Assembly: GCF_016906535.1 (NCBI RefSeq) | Contig: NC_057376.1 | Coordinates: forward strand, 806,001-870,000 | DNA length: 64,000 nt | Reading direction: 5' to 3' | Source: Rhizoctonia solani | Lineage: Eukaryota; Basidiomycota; Agaricomycetes; Cantharellales; Ceratobasidiaceae | In this document: positions 34,315 to 46,456 of the stretch, piece by piece | Layout: each line of letters opens with the position of its first letter | Position numbering within the stretch: the stretch's first letter is position 1 | Program-made: the position numbers and the translations under genes | Notes under the pieces: model-generated | Seen by the model: the letters and a program-made list of their open reading frames with translations, nothing else | Told to the model about the DNA's origin: nothing | The model's database searches: none

Positions 34315-37079
34315 ATGAGCGACTTCACACAGGCTTTGTCTGTCTGGAAAGGTGAATGGCACGTTGGTAACGACCTGGAATTAGGAACGTTAACGGGACG
34401 TAGACATCGATCTGTCTGAACTGCAAAAGTCGCTGGATACACAAGGTCTAGAGATCGTTGACAACCAAAAGGAGAGCGTAGTGGGTCGCAAGTCACTTGC
34501 GGACAAGACCAAGGGTGAGTTGGTGCCCTGCCTCTTTTAAGTCAAACAACCAACTTGGACGTGGTGTGCGGTATCAGATTTCAAAAAGCTTCCAGAAGAA
34601 GAGAAACCAGAGGCGTTCAAGGGGCTACTAAAAGGTAATGCACGGCCTGTATTTTTCGATGCTATGGCTCATCAGTATGGTAGCGTATCAGAATGAGATA
34701 GATGCCCTTACTAAACGATGCAAATCTTCGGATAATGCGTTTCTTGGGGTCTACAAACTCTTGGCTGAGGCGCCAGACCCCTATCCCCTTCTTAATTCTG
34801 TGGTAGTAAGTTAGCTAAACCATGGACACTTTCATGACTTGATGCACCTCCATTGAGTAGGACATGATGGTTAAAGTGTCCGATGCTGAAGAGAGGCAGG
34901 CCGAACTCAAAAACCTTCGAGAAGAAAATGCCGAGCTCAAAAGACAGGTCACAGACCTAGCCGACGCAAAGAAGAAGGCAGATACTCTCGAGGAGAAGGT
35001 GGGTAACATTATATCATCATTTAAATGAATTTAATGGCCATTATTTTACCCTCATTAAAGATGGATACCATGATCCAAAGTCGAATTTCGCAAAAAGAGG
35101 CTGAACTGAATGCAACTTACGATGAGAAATTGAAAAACTACGAAGATCGGTACGTTCTTCGCGCAGAGCATCTCTTCCGCAATTGATCACCCATAGGTAG
35201 TGAACAAGACTTACAACGACAGCTGGATCTTACGAGAAGTCAGTTGAAGGACCTACGCGCATCGCATGATACCAGCCAGGCTAAACTATTGGACCACTCC
35301 CAGCGCCAGGGTGCGTTGCGTGATTGAACGGTCACTGTTTTCTGCACTGACGCTCAGATTTACAGATCAAGAGGTAGACGCTAAGCTCGCTGAGATGGAT
35401 CTGATATCTGCAGATTTGGAAAGAGCAAATAGTCGTGTTGCAGCCGTTGAGCGTCGAAACGTGAGACTAAAGTGAGCGAGAAAATTTGATACACTAACCT
35501 CCTTTTGTTCAGGAGATCCTACGTGCAGAAATAGAAAATCTCAGAACAGGCAGCGACTCTGTACAGCGGTCAGTGATATGCTCAACACTTATCGTTCAGG
35601 CTGAGAATGTTTTGCAGTACTCAGGCACTTGAAGCGCAGCTTGCTGAATCGGACGCCGAGGCACAACGTTTAAGGCTGGCGTTCGAGGAACTCAAGAAAT
35701 CGACATCTGAAACTATCGTAGCTGCTGAAAAGAAGATTGCGGAGCTCGAAAAAGAAGGAAGGATCAAGGTGGATGTGTATGCGTCCGAAGATGCTGTCTT
35801 GAACTAAGACATAACACAAACATTCAGGGAACCGAGACCGATAATCTAAAGAATCGACTCAAGCAATACGCAGATTACGACGAGATAAAACGTGAGCTGG
35901 GGATCATGAAGGTAACCTATTCGGCTTGCTGCCTTAGGTATTTCCTGACCTTGCATAGTTTGTTGAATTTGGCCAAGACGACGATGACGAAGCTCCAATG
36001 CCTGATCCAAATGCGGATAAGGCAAACCTACAACAAGGTCAAACGCTTGAGGGCTTACTCATGGCAAAGAACCGAAAATTGCTTGAAGAGCTTACCAAAA
36101 TCAGGGTACGTGGCCCTCTGTAGTTAAGGCCGGAAGTAAGTGTTGAATCTTTAATGTAGGTCGCTCACTCGGAGCTCGAATTGTCACTTCAAGCTGTCTC
36201 AGAAGAGGTCATCCATACTAGGACAGAGCTAGAGAAGCAAACATCTCTCAACGAGAGATTGGAGAACGACCTCCTGCAGATTAATCAGCGCGCTTCAAAT
36301 GGCCCCGTTGAAAAGGAAGAAACAATCCCCAGTGGCCAGGAAGGTCTTTCTGGATTAAACTTGGGCCGAAAATCTACCGTACGTGTTAGCCCAGCCAACA
36401 ATTTCAGACTTCTGATGGTCATGCCACTCAGAACCTAGAGCACAGCGCAACACCTCAGCCAGATAACTCAATTCTTCCCATTGTAACCAGTCAGAGAGAT
36501 CGCTTCCGTCAGCGTAATGCCGAGCTTGAAGAGGTCGGTTGGTTCATAAAATTGATTCATTAAATTAACGGATTGACCGATGGACAATTACAGGAATTGC
36601 GAAAGCAGTTCGAGAGCATCACAGAGCTTCGCAATGAAATCAAAACCCTGCAGTCGGACAACATGAAGCTTTACGAGAAAGTACGCTACATGCAGAGTTA
36701 TCGCGACGAAGGAAGCGCGAGTTGGTCAAGTGTGACGGCGCAGGCGAACACTGATCTAGGGAAGTACAGAACCATGTACGAAGACTCACTGAACCCGTTC
36801 CAAGCTTTCCGAGGACAGGTAGGTGGAACCACAAGAATATGTGATATGTGGCGCTTAGTCTCAGTTAAATAGGAAGCAGCTCGTGCGGCCCAGGACCTAA
36901 ACGTGATCGAAAGAACCGTCCTTGTTATCACGCGACAAGTTCTCGGCAATAGAAGGGCTAGAACTGCGTTTATAGTATATGCATTCTTCCTACATGGCCT
37001 TGTCCTATACACCACATACGAGTGTGCAGGCTCATCTCAAAAATCAGTGCATGTCCCCTCAGGGAGCGTTCATATTTAG
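34315..37079 (+). CDS. COY1: CASP/Coy1-like Golgi coiled-coil protein
   Basis: This is a tail-anchored Golgi protein involved in vesicle tethering. It starts MSDFTQALSVWKDIDL, the family's typical start, and continues through long coiled-coil stretches rich in Glu, Leu and Lys (for example DMMVKVSDAEERQAELKNL; AQLAESDAEAQRLRLAFEEL). The C-terminal CASP domain contains LRKQFESITELRNEIKTLQ, DNMKLYEKVRYMQSY, DLGKYRTMYEDSLNPFQAFRG and VLVITRQVLGNRRARTAF. One transmembrane helix (FIVYAFFLHGLVLYTTYE) near the end anchors it. About fifteen short introns are present, and I saw no broken junction. Confidence 0.93.
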
Positions 37080-37197
37080 TGTTGATTACAGTGTGTTGTA
37101 TACCTATTCTCTTAGCTATACTTGTAGATGTGTGATGTATTAAGTCGCAATAATGATACATAGAAGAACAACGGTATGTTTGAACTGTACCGGTTTA

Positions 37198-39415
37198 TTA
37201 AACTGAAGCTCGCGCTTTGTATATGGCAAGTGCTTTGTTTACTGCGTCCAGTGTTGGAGTGAAGGCCTACCCAGGGTCAGTGCACGCTTAAACGTCGGTT
37301 AAGCTAAACTTACATCCCGAACGACTTGGGGGTCGTGACCCTGATTCCGGGCTGCAGTCATCATAGGGGCAATTTTGCCGTAGGTGCTCCCCAAGTAGGA
37401 AGCCATCTTCTCAACGTGGTCCTTCGCAAAATCTTTGTCGTCATATAAAGCGGACCAAAATTGGCGTAAAAATTCGGCTGTAGCAGCTTGAAGGTTACCC
37501 ATGGCCTGCAGTAGGTCGTCTGGCAAATTATCTAAAACAAATTCAATGCATGAGGCTTGAAGGATCTGGATACCGACATACTTTTTCGTGATTTAACGTT
37601 TACTCTTTCGGTTACATTTTGGGACAAGGACGTAAAAGCATCTTCAACCTGCTTTTTTCCTGGGGCAAACTATCAAAACGTTATTGCTCTATGCAGCAAA
37701 CAGGTTCTGGCATACAAACCTTGCTCAAGTTATTATGCCATGATCGAAGTGTTCCGACCAAAGCGCGTGGATCCACCGGCTTGAAGGATGTTAGCCTATA
37801 ACAGCATAAAATAATGCTTATTGTATCACCAACCTCAGAGCGCTTCCCATTCTCAGACTCGTTTTCCAAACTATCAGAGTCCAATATCCGACTACTGGCC
37901 TGCAGGCCAAGTTCGATTCCCGCGTCGTATTGTGGACCTCGTAAATCTTCCATATCCAGTTGAGAGTAGTAAAGTTCGTCCTAAGGCGAATTTAGACTCA
38001 GGCTGCACACTGGATCCGATTAGAGCCTACCATGTTCCCTATGCGTTGACGTTTTGAGGGTTGACTGACATGCGGGTCACCAGGGATGTTCACCCATGGG
38101 ATACTGGAACAAACTCACAGGCCAGCATCGAGAACGTTGGTAGAGTGCTCATTGAATTTGCGAATCAACGGCAGTGTTGAACGTAAGCCTCCTGCTTTCA
38201 TCGTGAAGTCTTTCGAGTTCCCTGTCTACAAAGATGGTTCAGGGCCTCTCCTTCTGCAATGTGAACGTGACTGACCTCTCCATGATCCTCATGCGTCGCA
38301 TTAAGGTCGATAAGTAGAGTGGATGGTGGGGCGCGCTGATGCAAGGGTTCATCACCTGTAAATCCGTGACTTGGTGAGCCTCGCACTAGATAAGAACCAC
38401 TAACCATCATCTTCCTTTTGTAGATACTTGTCGAAGATCGGGTCGTCTTTGATGGTATGTTGGGCGGCTGCTGAGCGCGAAGATGCTTGATTTCGATCGA
38501 ACAGTTTGGAAGAAAGATACCGGGTCCAGAATTCCACTGGGGATAGCTGTTTCGCAAAAAAGCAATCAACAAAGCAGCCCTTTGAACGCTAAGGAATTTG
38601 TGAGATTTATACCGGATCGGGCACGTTTTCGTCGTACGCACGCTTCACAACCGGGAATTCGATGAATATTTGCTGAGCACGTTCGGGTGTGATGGTAATT
38701 TTGATATCGCCCTTTTCGTTTGTCCCCGCACCTCGCAATTCGAGCATCTGAGTTGGGCGGCCTTTGCGTTGGCGCTCAATGGACTCTTCTGCGGATAGCA
38801 GATGCTACTTTTCAAGGTAAGAGCAGTGTTACGAGCAAACATGGCCACGTACCTCACGACCCGCCCAAAACTCTGTTTCAGTGAGGTTCCCGGTCATTAC
38901 AAGCTCACGGTGAAGTGCCGCCAGATCCGCTCGCTTCAGCAAGACAAACTTTCGTAGATCATTGACGCTCAAAGGTCGGTCTGCTCGTGGTGTTATAGTG
39001 ACTGGTGCAGCAGCTTGTGTATCAGTAGCAGGAGCTTGTTCACGAGCTGCCGCCTGTTGCTGGGCAATATTTGCCGTGAGAATGTTGGTTATCAGCTCTT
39101 TAAAATTGTTCCCTTCTGCCACTGCTTTCAGCGACGTGAACACGAATGTATAGGCGTTGATTTTTGGGTCAGGACCATCCATTACTTTCATGGAGGTCGA
39201 GGCGCTTCCAGGTTTACTAAAGAACATCTCTAGACTCGGTAAGGAACGGCGAAATATCATTAAGTAGGTATCATACTTTGCAGAGATGTATTGGGAAGGT
39301 TGAGTCGTGGCTCTTTTTGCTTGTCCTCGGTCCATGAGAGGCTGCGTTGAGTGAGCACCAAGTAACCAGGTTTCTTTTGGAAGCTAGCTTTCGCCCGCGC
39401 TCGAACAACAGACAT
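37198..39415 (-). CDS. TFB1: TFIIH core subunit Tfb1 (p62)
   Basis: A subunit of the transcription/DNA-repair factor TFIIH. It begins MSVVRARAKASFQKKPGYLVL, a PH domain that continues into FTSLKAVAEGNNFKELITNIL. Two BSD domains follow (LTETEFWAGREHLLSAEESI; LSPVEFWTRYLSSKLF, then DDPIFDKYLQKEDD). The C-terminal part shows DELYYSQLDMEDLRGPQYDAG and helices ending in AIYKARASV. All introns, including one of about 70 nt near 38030, can be placed without breaking the frame. A second TFIIH subunit gene, TFB4, lies about 22 kb away in the same window. The gene is divergent from the phosphatase gene. Confidence 0.92.
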
Positions 39416-39698
39416 GATAACCAGAGAATTATATAATATGTAACCGAGAATCCAAACGACTCGAGTCTACTAAATCAATTCAAAGGTTCGAGGTGTTGGT
39501 GGTGGCACAGCACAAGGGTCGATCGAGTATCAAGGCCGATGACGAACGTGCTTAGCGCTGAGGCCCAGTAGGTTTGAGTATATTTGACCCAGCCAAGTCA
39601 AATAAATAAAAGAGCGGTTTCCGCGGTCGAAGACGAACCGAGACGGTTTAAGTGGGTCGTGATATTCCTCATTCGTTCCTGCCAGCGCATACCACCAC

Positions 39699-40736
39699 AT
39701 GCCTGAAGTTAAGTCGCAGCTCGTAGTCTATGATTTCGACTGGTACGTATATGCACTCAACTGATCGACCAAAATGACCAAATAGTGCCATAGGTCTATG
39801 GTAGACCAAGACACAGATCGATATGTCCTTGAAGTTTTGTCACCAAAGCTCAGAAGAAAGCTAGAGGATGATCACGGGAAAACAGAGTGGACCGATCTAC
39901 TGTGAGTCAGTAAGATACGTACGTGACACAAGTCTGATTATGGGCATAGAGCTGGAGTCATGCATGACTTGCACGATGAAGGCGCAACTCGTGAACAAAT
40001 TGAACATGCCCTCATAACTCTTCCCTATGTATGCACTTACAATTACTATATCTATCCACATACTAATCATCTATATAGCATCCTGCAATGATACGGGGTG
40101 TCAAGGCGCTGAAAGCCGCCAATTCCCCCAAGACAACATTTTTGTGTCTCTCAGCGTCTAACCAGTCTATATCCGGACAATCCTAGCAGTGAGTTGACTA
40201 TTATGAAAAGAGCGTAATTACTCATCCCATGTAGCACAACGGCCTTAGTGACCTTTTTACAGACATTGTGACCAACAAGGCCGAATGGCACGGCGATCGA
40301 CTGGACATCAGGCGCCACATTGGGCCTGATGACCCTCCACATGGGTGTACTGTCGGATGTAGTCCTAACCTATGCAAAGGTAGCTTCTTAACAGTATAGT
40401 ATTATTGCAATTACTAATTCGATCCAGGCTCAGAACTTACAAGCTTCCTGGCACGGTGCGGCGAGACTTACGATAGAATTATGTACGTCGGAGATGGAAG
40501 CAATGATTTCTGTCCCAGTGTTCGACTTTCAGAGTAAGCTACACAATGAATGTTCGAGCATGTTGCTTAACTAACGTATCTCTATCAAAAGGAATGACGT
40601 TGTTCTCTGCCGTCGAGACCGTGCACTGGAGAGACGTATCAAGGGAGCACCCGAGGGGCAGCTCAAGGCGACTGTCAAATATTGGGAAGGCGCCTGGGAG
40701 ATCGAAGAGTACTTCAACAGCCTCATTAAATCGTAG
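39699..40736 (+). CDS. HAD-superfamily phosphatase, PHOSPHO1/2-like
   Basis: The protein starts MPEVKSQLVVYDFDWSMVDQDTD; the two Asp of DFDWS are the HAD nucleophile and acid/base. Later motifs are CLSASN (motif II), K of TNKAEWHGD and GDGSNDFCP (metal-binding Asp). HxGCxxCxxNLCKG is modified here to HGCTVGCSPNLCKG, the PHOSPHO signature. Mammalian relatives act on phosphoethanolamine/phosphocholine or pyridoxal phosphate. At 40161-40170 (ACCAGTCTAT) the frame needs one more base to continue as VYIRTILA; without it translation stops. That is probably a lost G. Confidence 0.85.
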
Positions 40737-40853
40737 AGTCAAACTAGAGATACATGGGTTCGTACATACTGTATAGAAAGAACGAATATACACAGATAGG
40801 TTGCCTGTAATCTCGAATTGATCGAGCCAAAGAAATACAAACGAAGTGCAAGC

Positions 40854-41628
40854 TCAAAGATTAGGACTGTCTGAGCGATTTGGCTGTAAAGTGCTCGAAA
40901 AAATACTAGCGTGCCTTGACCTTCGAAGATCGTGCAATTCCGATCGCACGCTTTCGTACCTTGTCTTGTAAGCTTTCGCTTCTTCTTCGGCTTTGAGTAA
41001 CGCCCGGTTCCGCTCCTCCAGAGCCGACAGCTCGCGCTTCATCCCCTCCATCTGTCGTTTCAGTCGCCTCCGCTCATCATCAGACGCCTGCAATTGTCGC
41101 TCGGCTATCATGCACCTCCTCTGCCAGCCTTTCGCATCAGTTGGCACCGGTCTTTGTTGCGGCAGGACAAATTGTGTTCCCTCTACTGGCGCGTCGTCGA
41201 TTTCCATTGGCACCTCGGTCTGTGCGTCACTAGCAGCAGCCTTCCAAACCATAATTCAATACCATATGTATGCACCTCAAATTGGACTACACACATCTTT
41301 CTTTGGCCGATAGAGATCGAGAGGATTCGCTCCCCGGGGGAGTTGTAGCGCCTTGAACGCCGTCGGCTTGTGGTACAGCACGGCCGCACGCACCACGGGC
41401 TGGAGCTCGGGCCCGGTGTCTTCCGCTACTTGCAGAAGACACGAAATGATTTAATGAATAGATAACGCATACAAGGAAACACTTACATTTAAAGCCGCAT
41501 GGAATGTGGTGCGGATCAGTCCGGTACTCGCTCCCCTGTAGGAGATGCCGACAAACAAACATTGTACTGCCCTCAATTACTGCCGGAACCGCGATGTGGT
41601 TGCAGTCGCATAGAAAAGGAGCGGCCAT
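40854..41628 (-). CDS. Small protein with Cys/His N-terminus and coiled coil, unknown function
   Basis: Three exons join in frame into about 220 residues. The first (MAAPFLCDCNHIAVPAV...CRHLLQGSEYRTDPHHIPCGFK) has a C-x-C-x2-H then C-x-H spacing that may bind zinc. The second carries LPRGANPLDLYRPKKD. The third is acidic (EVPMEIDDAPVEGTQF) and then strongly charged and helical (RRLKRQMEGMKRELSALEER), a clear coiled coil. It ends SDSPNL. No family is recognised. The gene sits between two genes with strong identities, and its junctions are conventional, so it is likely real. Confidence 0.6.
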
Positions 41629-42126
41629 GGGAGACGAGTGGTCGTGGAGTTGTTGTAGCGGCCTAGAAGAATGTCATAAACTATCCTCGATCGAGCGCGT
41701 GTGGCAGATCCAGACGGGGCTCGTGTTGAGTCATGACCGTTAGGACGGAAGCGGAGGTATTATAACTGGAATCGGCAAACAGCCCTTATGCCCGTGCGCG
41801 TGCGCAGAAAACAAAAGCACAGCCCAATCCCAAAAAGTCAAAAAGGGAAAGAAAAAAAGAACTCTGTAAATTGTACTGCGACAGAAAATATTACACACTA
41901 GGGGAGAAATCGCAGAAATCATCATCGTCATCACCCAGTCTCATTGGGGGCAGAGCCTGTCCTCTCTCTCTCACTCTCTCACACACACGGCGCACGCAGC
42001 AGGAAATATCACATCACATCAATACAATCCAGGTAGCAGTTGAGAGATCATCTAGAATTATTTCGCAAGAGAGGATCAAGGAGGACGCGGACCAAAAAAC
42101 TCATGAGATCAGAAAACCAAATACAT

Positions 42127-45100
42127 TCATCGAGGCCACGCGTCCATTCCACTCATCCGCTTGCTTCCTGGACCAGCCTGAGGAGAGGTTTGGCCCGCGC
42201 CACCTTGCCCGCCAGGAGGCCCACCTTGACCTTGGAATGGATTTCGGTGCGACTGGCCGGCAGGCACCACCCCACCGCCGTAGAACGATGTATTGTTCGA
42301 CGGTGGGCTCACAGGTCCACGGCTCGTTGTCCCGCCTCCCGATCCAGCCGAAGGTGGGCCATAGTACTGGGTGGCTGCAGGGGCGCGTACATCGATCCCA
42401 TCGGGTCTCCGCGATCATAGGCATCGTACCCATTATTGGGTTGGTATCCACCTCCTTGTCCACCACCTCCCTGACTGCCCCCGCCACTTGGTCCGTATCG
42501 ATTCACTCCGCTCACATATGGCTGTTGCTCGTATCGTGCAGGACCACCGCGCATTCCACCCTTGTCCTGAATGTCATGCACCATAGCCGGCGGCGGAGCA
42601 TTAAACGGTATGCCAAATCGACCTTGCTGTGGTTGTTGGCCCTGCCAGGACGATGCCAGCTCGGCTTGTTGCTGGAGATACTCGAGCTGGGGATACGGCT
42701 GATGCGAGCGCTTGCCCGTCTGGCGGCGCTCCCATTCTTTCATCGCTTCTTCTCGGTTCAAGACGGGTGTGAGAGTGTTGCGCTTCAGGGCCGACGCGTC
42801 GACACCAATGTTGCTTGCGATCCTTGCCAATGCCGGCGGGACAATATCCATCTGGTTGATCGTGTTTGCGCGGGTGCGTGAGGGCGGATAGTACGATGTC
42901 GACGGCGGATTCGGGGGAGGGGCGCCTCGGTTGCCTCCAGCAGGACCGTACTGTCCGTTCCCAAGCTGCCCAGACATGGCTTGCGACGAAAGAGACTGGG
43001 TAGACTGCTGATGCACCATTGGTGGCCTAGATTGCTGCCCATAGTCTCCCGCACCGGGCCCTGGACCAGGGTCGACATACACCGACGGAGGAGGCTGTGA
43101 TTGCGGTGGCTGGGACTGTGACGACATTGGGTGCTGCCCTTGCGCGGACATGGGGTGTTGCCCCTGTGTGGACATGGGATGTGACGATTGCGTAGACATG
43201 GGCGGGGCCATTTGGCCAGGAGGCTGAGACGGCGGACCCATCGCGTACGGGTTCCTAAACTGTTGATTCGCGCTTTGGTTCGCGGCAGCTTGTTGAGCGG
43301 TATAAGCCTGGTGCTGGTTCAAGTGCGCATTGTACGTCGCCGCGTCTTGGTACGCGCGCTGGCCCTTGGTTTGCTGTGGCACCAAGCCACCATAGGGGCG
43401 TTTAGGATCGACGGGCGGCGGGCCAGCGGGGGTAGGAGCAACAGCAACAGCAGCTCCGGTAACAGGCGTATTTCTCGGGTTGGTACCAGCCGGCTACAAT
43501 GCGATCAGAACCCATCAAAGATAAATGACAATCAGCACGTACAATATACGGCCTTTCAAATCGCTCGCCAGTAATAAATGGATGCCCCCTAGCCTGCTGC
43601 GGAGACCATCGCTCGATGGGGTTCAGGTTCAACAGCCCAGACACAAAGTCGATAAAGGACGCTCGCGAGTTGGGATCTGGACGCGAGAAGCGATCGTGTC
43701 GTGGGAGGAGCGAGCGATTTTAGAGTACGATCCGAAGATCGCGCCGAGGACGGTCCGTGAAAGGACGATAGGCCGTGTCGTCCCATGTATGAGGTGACAA
43801 CCCGATACCCACGTATCGCAGGGAACCGTTTTTCGGTGCACGGTATCAATAATTTGAGTTCCGCGCAAAAAGGCAACAACCCATTTTTATCGTTTGATAA
43901 GACAATGTCGAACCCCATAAGGATCAATCGAATCGATGGTACAGAAGAACGTCAGCGCGCCATGACAAAAGAAAATTCATCAGCATGGACGGATTCGGAT
44001 AATTGAATAGAAGATCAAAACAATAGCGCCTGAACTCATCGAAAAACTGGGGGGAGGGGGGACGCAACAGCATATGCGACCAAGCTCGATGATTGGGGCA
44101 GACCGAGTCATCCCATCTGCACAGCGCCCAGGGTCATCAGACATCATCCCCCCTCCACAGCTCTCTCGTCCAACAGGCGGCGCTCAAGAGCCGACATTCG
44201 GGTATTCCGCCCATATTCGTCCAAACCAAACTAGACAGCACAATCACAAAACTCTAAAACTCACCCTTGTCGTTCTCGGTAAGTTTCCCCTTTCCGCTGC
44301 CCGCCGCGCTCCTGATGATATCCGGCAAGGTCGTCGCCGCAAAATATTTTTTGCCTGGCTGTTCGTTTGTGTTATTCTCTCGCGAGTATTGTTCGATCGA
44401 TTTCAGTCGGTACCGTTTTCGGCCGTACTCGTCCGTGTATGAAGCGAAAAAGTTGTTGGTTTGTTTGCCCATTTCGAGCATGTACATGGGAGGCATGCTA
44501 TCGAAAAGGTTTAATTCAAACGTCCGTGTATGATACTAAAAAAATGACGCACCCGAGCATCTCGACGATCCGCGTGGTTTGATTGTACTCGCTCGTACCC
44601 GGGAACAGAGGAAGGCCCAAGAAGAGTTCGACTGCGATACAGCCAAGGGACCACATGTCGATTGCGGAAGTGTACGACATGCCAAGCAAGACTTCTGGTG
44701 AACGATAAAACCGAGACTGGATGTACGTATACACCGTTTGTCGTTCGTGGCACGCAGAACCAAAGTCGATGACTTTGATTTGGGGCGATTGTAACCTGGG
44801 ATCGGGGTGAGTGTGGATTGGATTGGATGGCGGGTGGATGTACATACGACATGAGAAGGATGTTTTCAGGTTTGAGGTCACAGTGGATGAGTCTTGCTTC
44901 GTTGAGGACGGTGAGCGCGTCAAGGAGTTGAGCGGTAAAGACCTTGACGAGTTGGGTGCTGAGACCGCCAAATTGATTTTGTTTAATGAGTCGTAAAGGT
45001 TGGATGATAAGAGCTCAAACACAAGACATAAATGGTTCTTGTGGATAAACTGATCACGCATGCGAAGGATGTGGTGCTCGTCATTGGGATCCCACGTCGT

Positions 45101-46224
45101 GTTTAGCTGCAAAGACGTCAGACGGGATTTTCTTTTGGAAAAAAGCACCCCGAAACTGTAACTCACAAGCTCAAGAATGGTCACCTCCATCATACTCTGG
45201 TTAAAGTACGCGGGCTTATTTTTGACGACTTTAACGGCGACAATTTCGTGTGTCTTTATGTTCTGGCACTTGACGACCTGGCCAAACGTGCCCTGTCCGA
45301 GGACATCCAGAATGAGATATTTGCTGCAAACAGATTAGTTTTACCACGGGATGGACAGGACAGCACGCACTTGCGGCCATCGTCAGGCCCGAGCCAGTCG
45401 TTGACATAGAGGATATAATCATAATCTTCATTGTCGTAGCCGTCATTGTGGACGGGTTTACTCGGCTTTGTGAGTACGCGACGAGGATTGTGGGTGGATT
45501 CGTATCGGAACTCGGGGTTGCAGATATGGTAGGTTTGTGTGAGGTGGGTGGTCAGTGCACGCAAGGGCTAAAAACGCGGTCAATGGGATATGAAGAGGGA
45601 CGAGTGGAACGGGCATACGCTCAGATAAGCACCATCGGCGAATCTGCGTCCGGGAGGAACAGGATTGACGCGGGGCTGGAGGTCCTTGGGGTCTCGGACA
45701 TGCCTGAACCCCTGGCGGGGCTTTGGGCTGTAGAACTGGCGCTGGTAAGAGGAGGTCATGGGGGTGCCCGGGGTCGATGCAGAGGGGGCACGGGGGGCGG
45801 CAAAGCGCTGGTCGATGGGGTACTGGAACTGGGGGGAAGGAGGGGGCTTTGCGTCGGGTGGTGCATATGGATCAGACGAGTTGTACGATGGGCGTCGGAT
45901 GTGCTCTTGTGCCTGTGCATATGGGTCATATGGGTAATAGAGGGGACGTGTCGGGTCAGACAAGCGCTCAATATCTGGCTGCTGGGGCTGCTGTTGCTGT
46001 TGCTGTTGCTGCTGGTGAGGCGCGTGCGATTGGAGGCTCTGGGGATGTGATTGGTAATGCTGGGACTGGGTGCGGGAGAGAGAGCCAGCAGGCCTCCGGT
46101 CATCGTAGTAGTCGAAGCGGGAGTTGTCAAAGCGGGAGTCGTCCATCTGTGGATGGGTCGGATTTCGTACAGCAAACCGGGGGAGTTCTAGCGCATCATC
46201 GTATGAACCCTCGTGCAGAGACAT
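42127..46224 (-). CDS. YAK1: Yak1/DYRK-family protein kinase
   Basis: This is a dual-specificity kinase that in yeasts restrains growth under nutrient stress. A long disordered N-terminus contains a Gln run (about 45990-46020). The kinase domain shows GQGTFGQVVKC, VAVKVVKNK, HCDLKPENILL, DFGSACHERQTVYTYIQSRFYRSPE (YxY autophosphorylation loop; the second Tyr is expected to be phosphorylated) and FIDFVSGLLNLNPIERWSPQQA. The C-terminal tail is Pro/Gln/Gly-rich with four tandem HPMS-x-Q units near 43105-43205 and ends GMDAWPR. Inside the catalytic domain an intron of about 588 nt is inferred. Two sites need one extra base: near 44988 (YDLIKQNQFGGLS) and at 42380-42383 in a G run before the final 80 residues. 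Confidence 0.88.
43677..44264 (-). other. Unusually long intron (about 588 nt) inside the YAK1 kinase domain
   Basis: The donor GTGAGT follows AAG G (44264) and the acceptor is TCCAG before ATCCC (43677); joining them gives TENDKDPNSRASFIDFV, consistent with the family. The intervening sequence has stops in all frames and a G/C-run (about 44050-44062). The other introns are mostly 41-75 nt, so this is roughly ten times the usual size. An unrecognised small exon inside it cannot be excluded. Confidence 0.55.
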
Positions 46225-46456
46225 GTCGTTGTTGGATCGATGCGATCAAATCCAGTAATATACTATATAATCTGCTTATTTCAGATAGTTATAGACGTAT
46301 CCACAAGATGGTTATGGATACATCCAACACGCACTCGCGGTCGTCGTCAGGCCTCGATTTTGCAGACCCTGTTTGGTCCTGTGGAGTCGTTGCCAATTCC
46401 CGCATATCCTATCCAACCGGTTTCTCTGCTCCGCTCTCTCTCTAGTGACAACCACC

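Noticed and set aside
41871..42881. A 336-codon open frame on the plus strand
   Set aside because: It is antisense to the C-terminal part of YAK1, whose low-complexity GC-rich sequence leaves few stops. It has no family motifs.
45448..46050. A 200-codon open frame on the plus strand
   Set aside because: It is antisense to the Gln/Pro-rich N-terminus of YAK1; the Leu/Val runs are the complement of the Gln codons.
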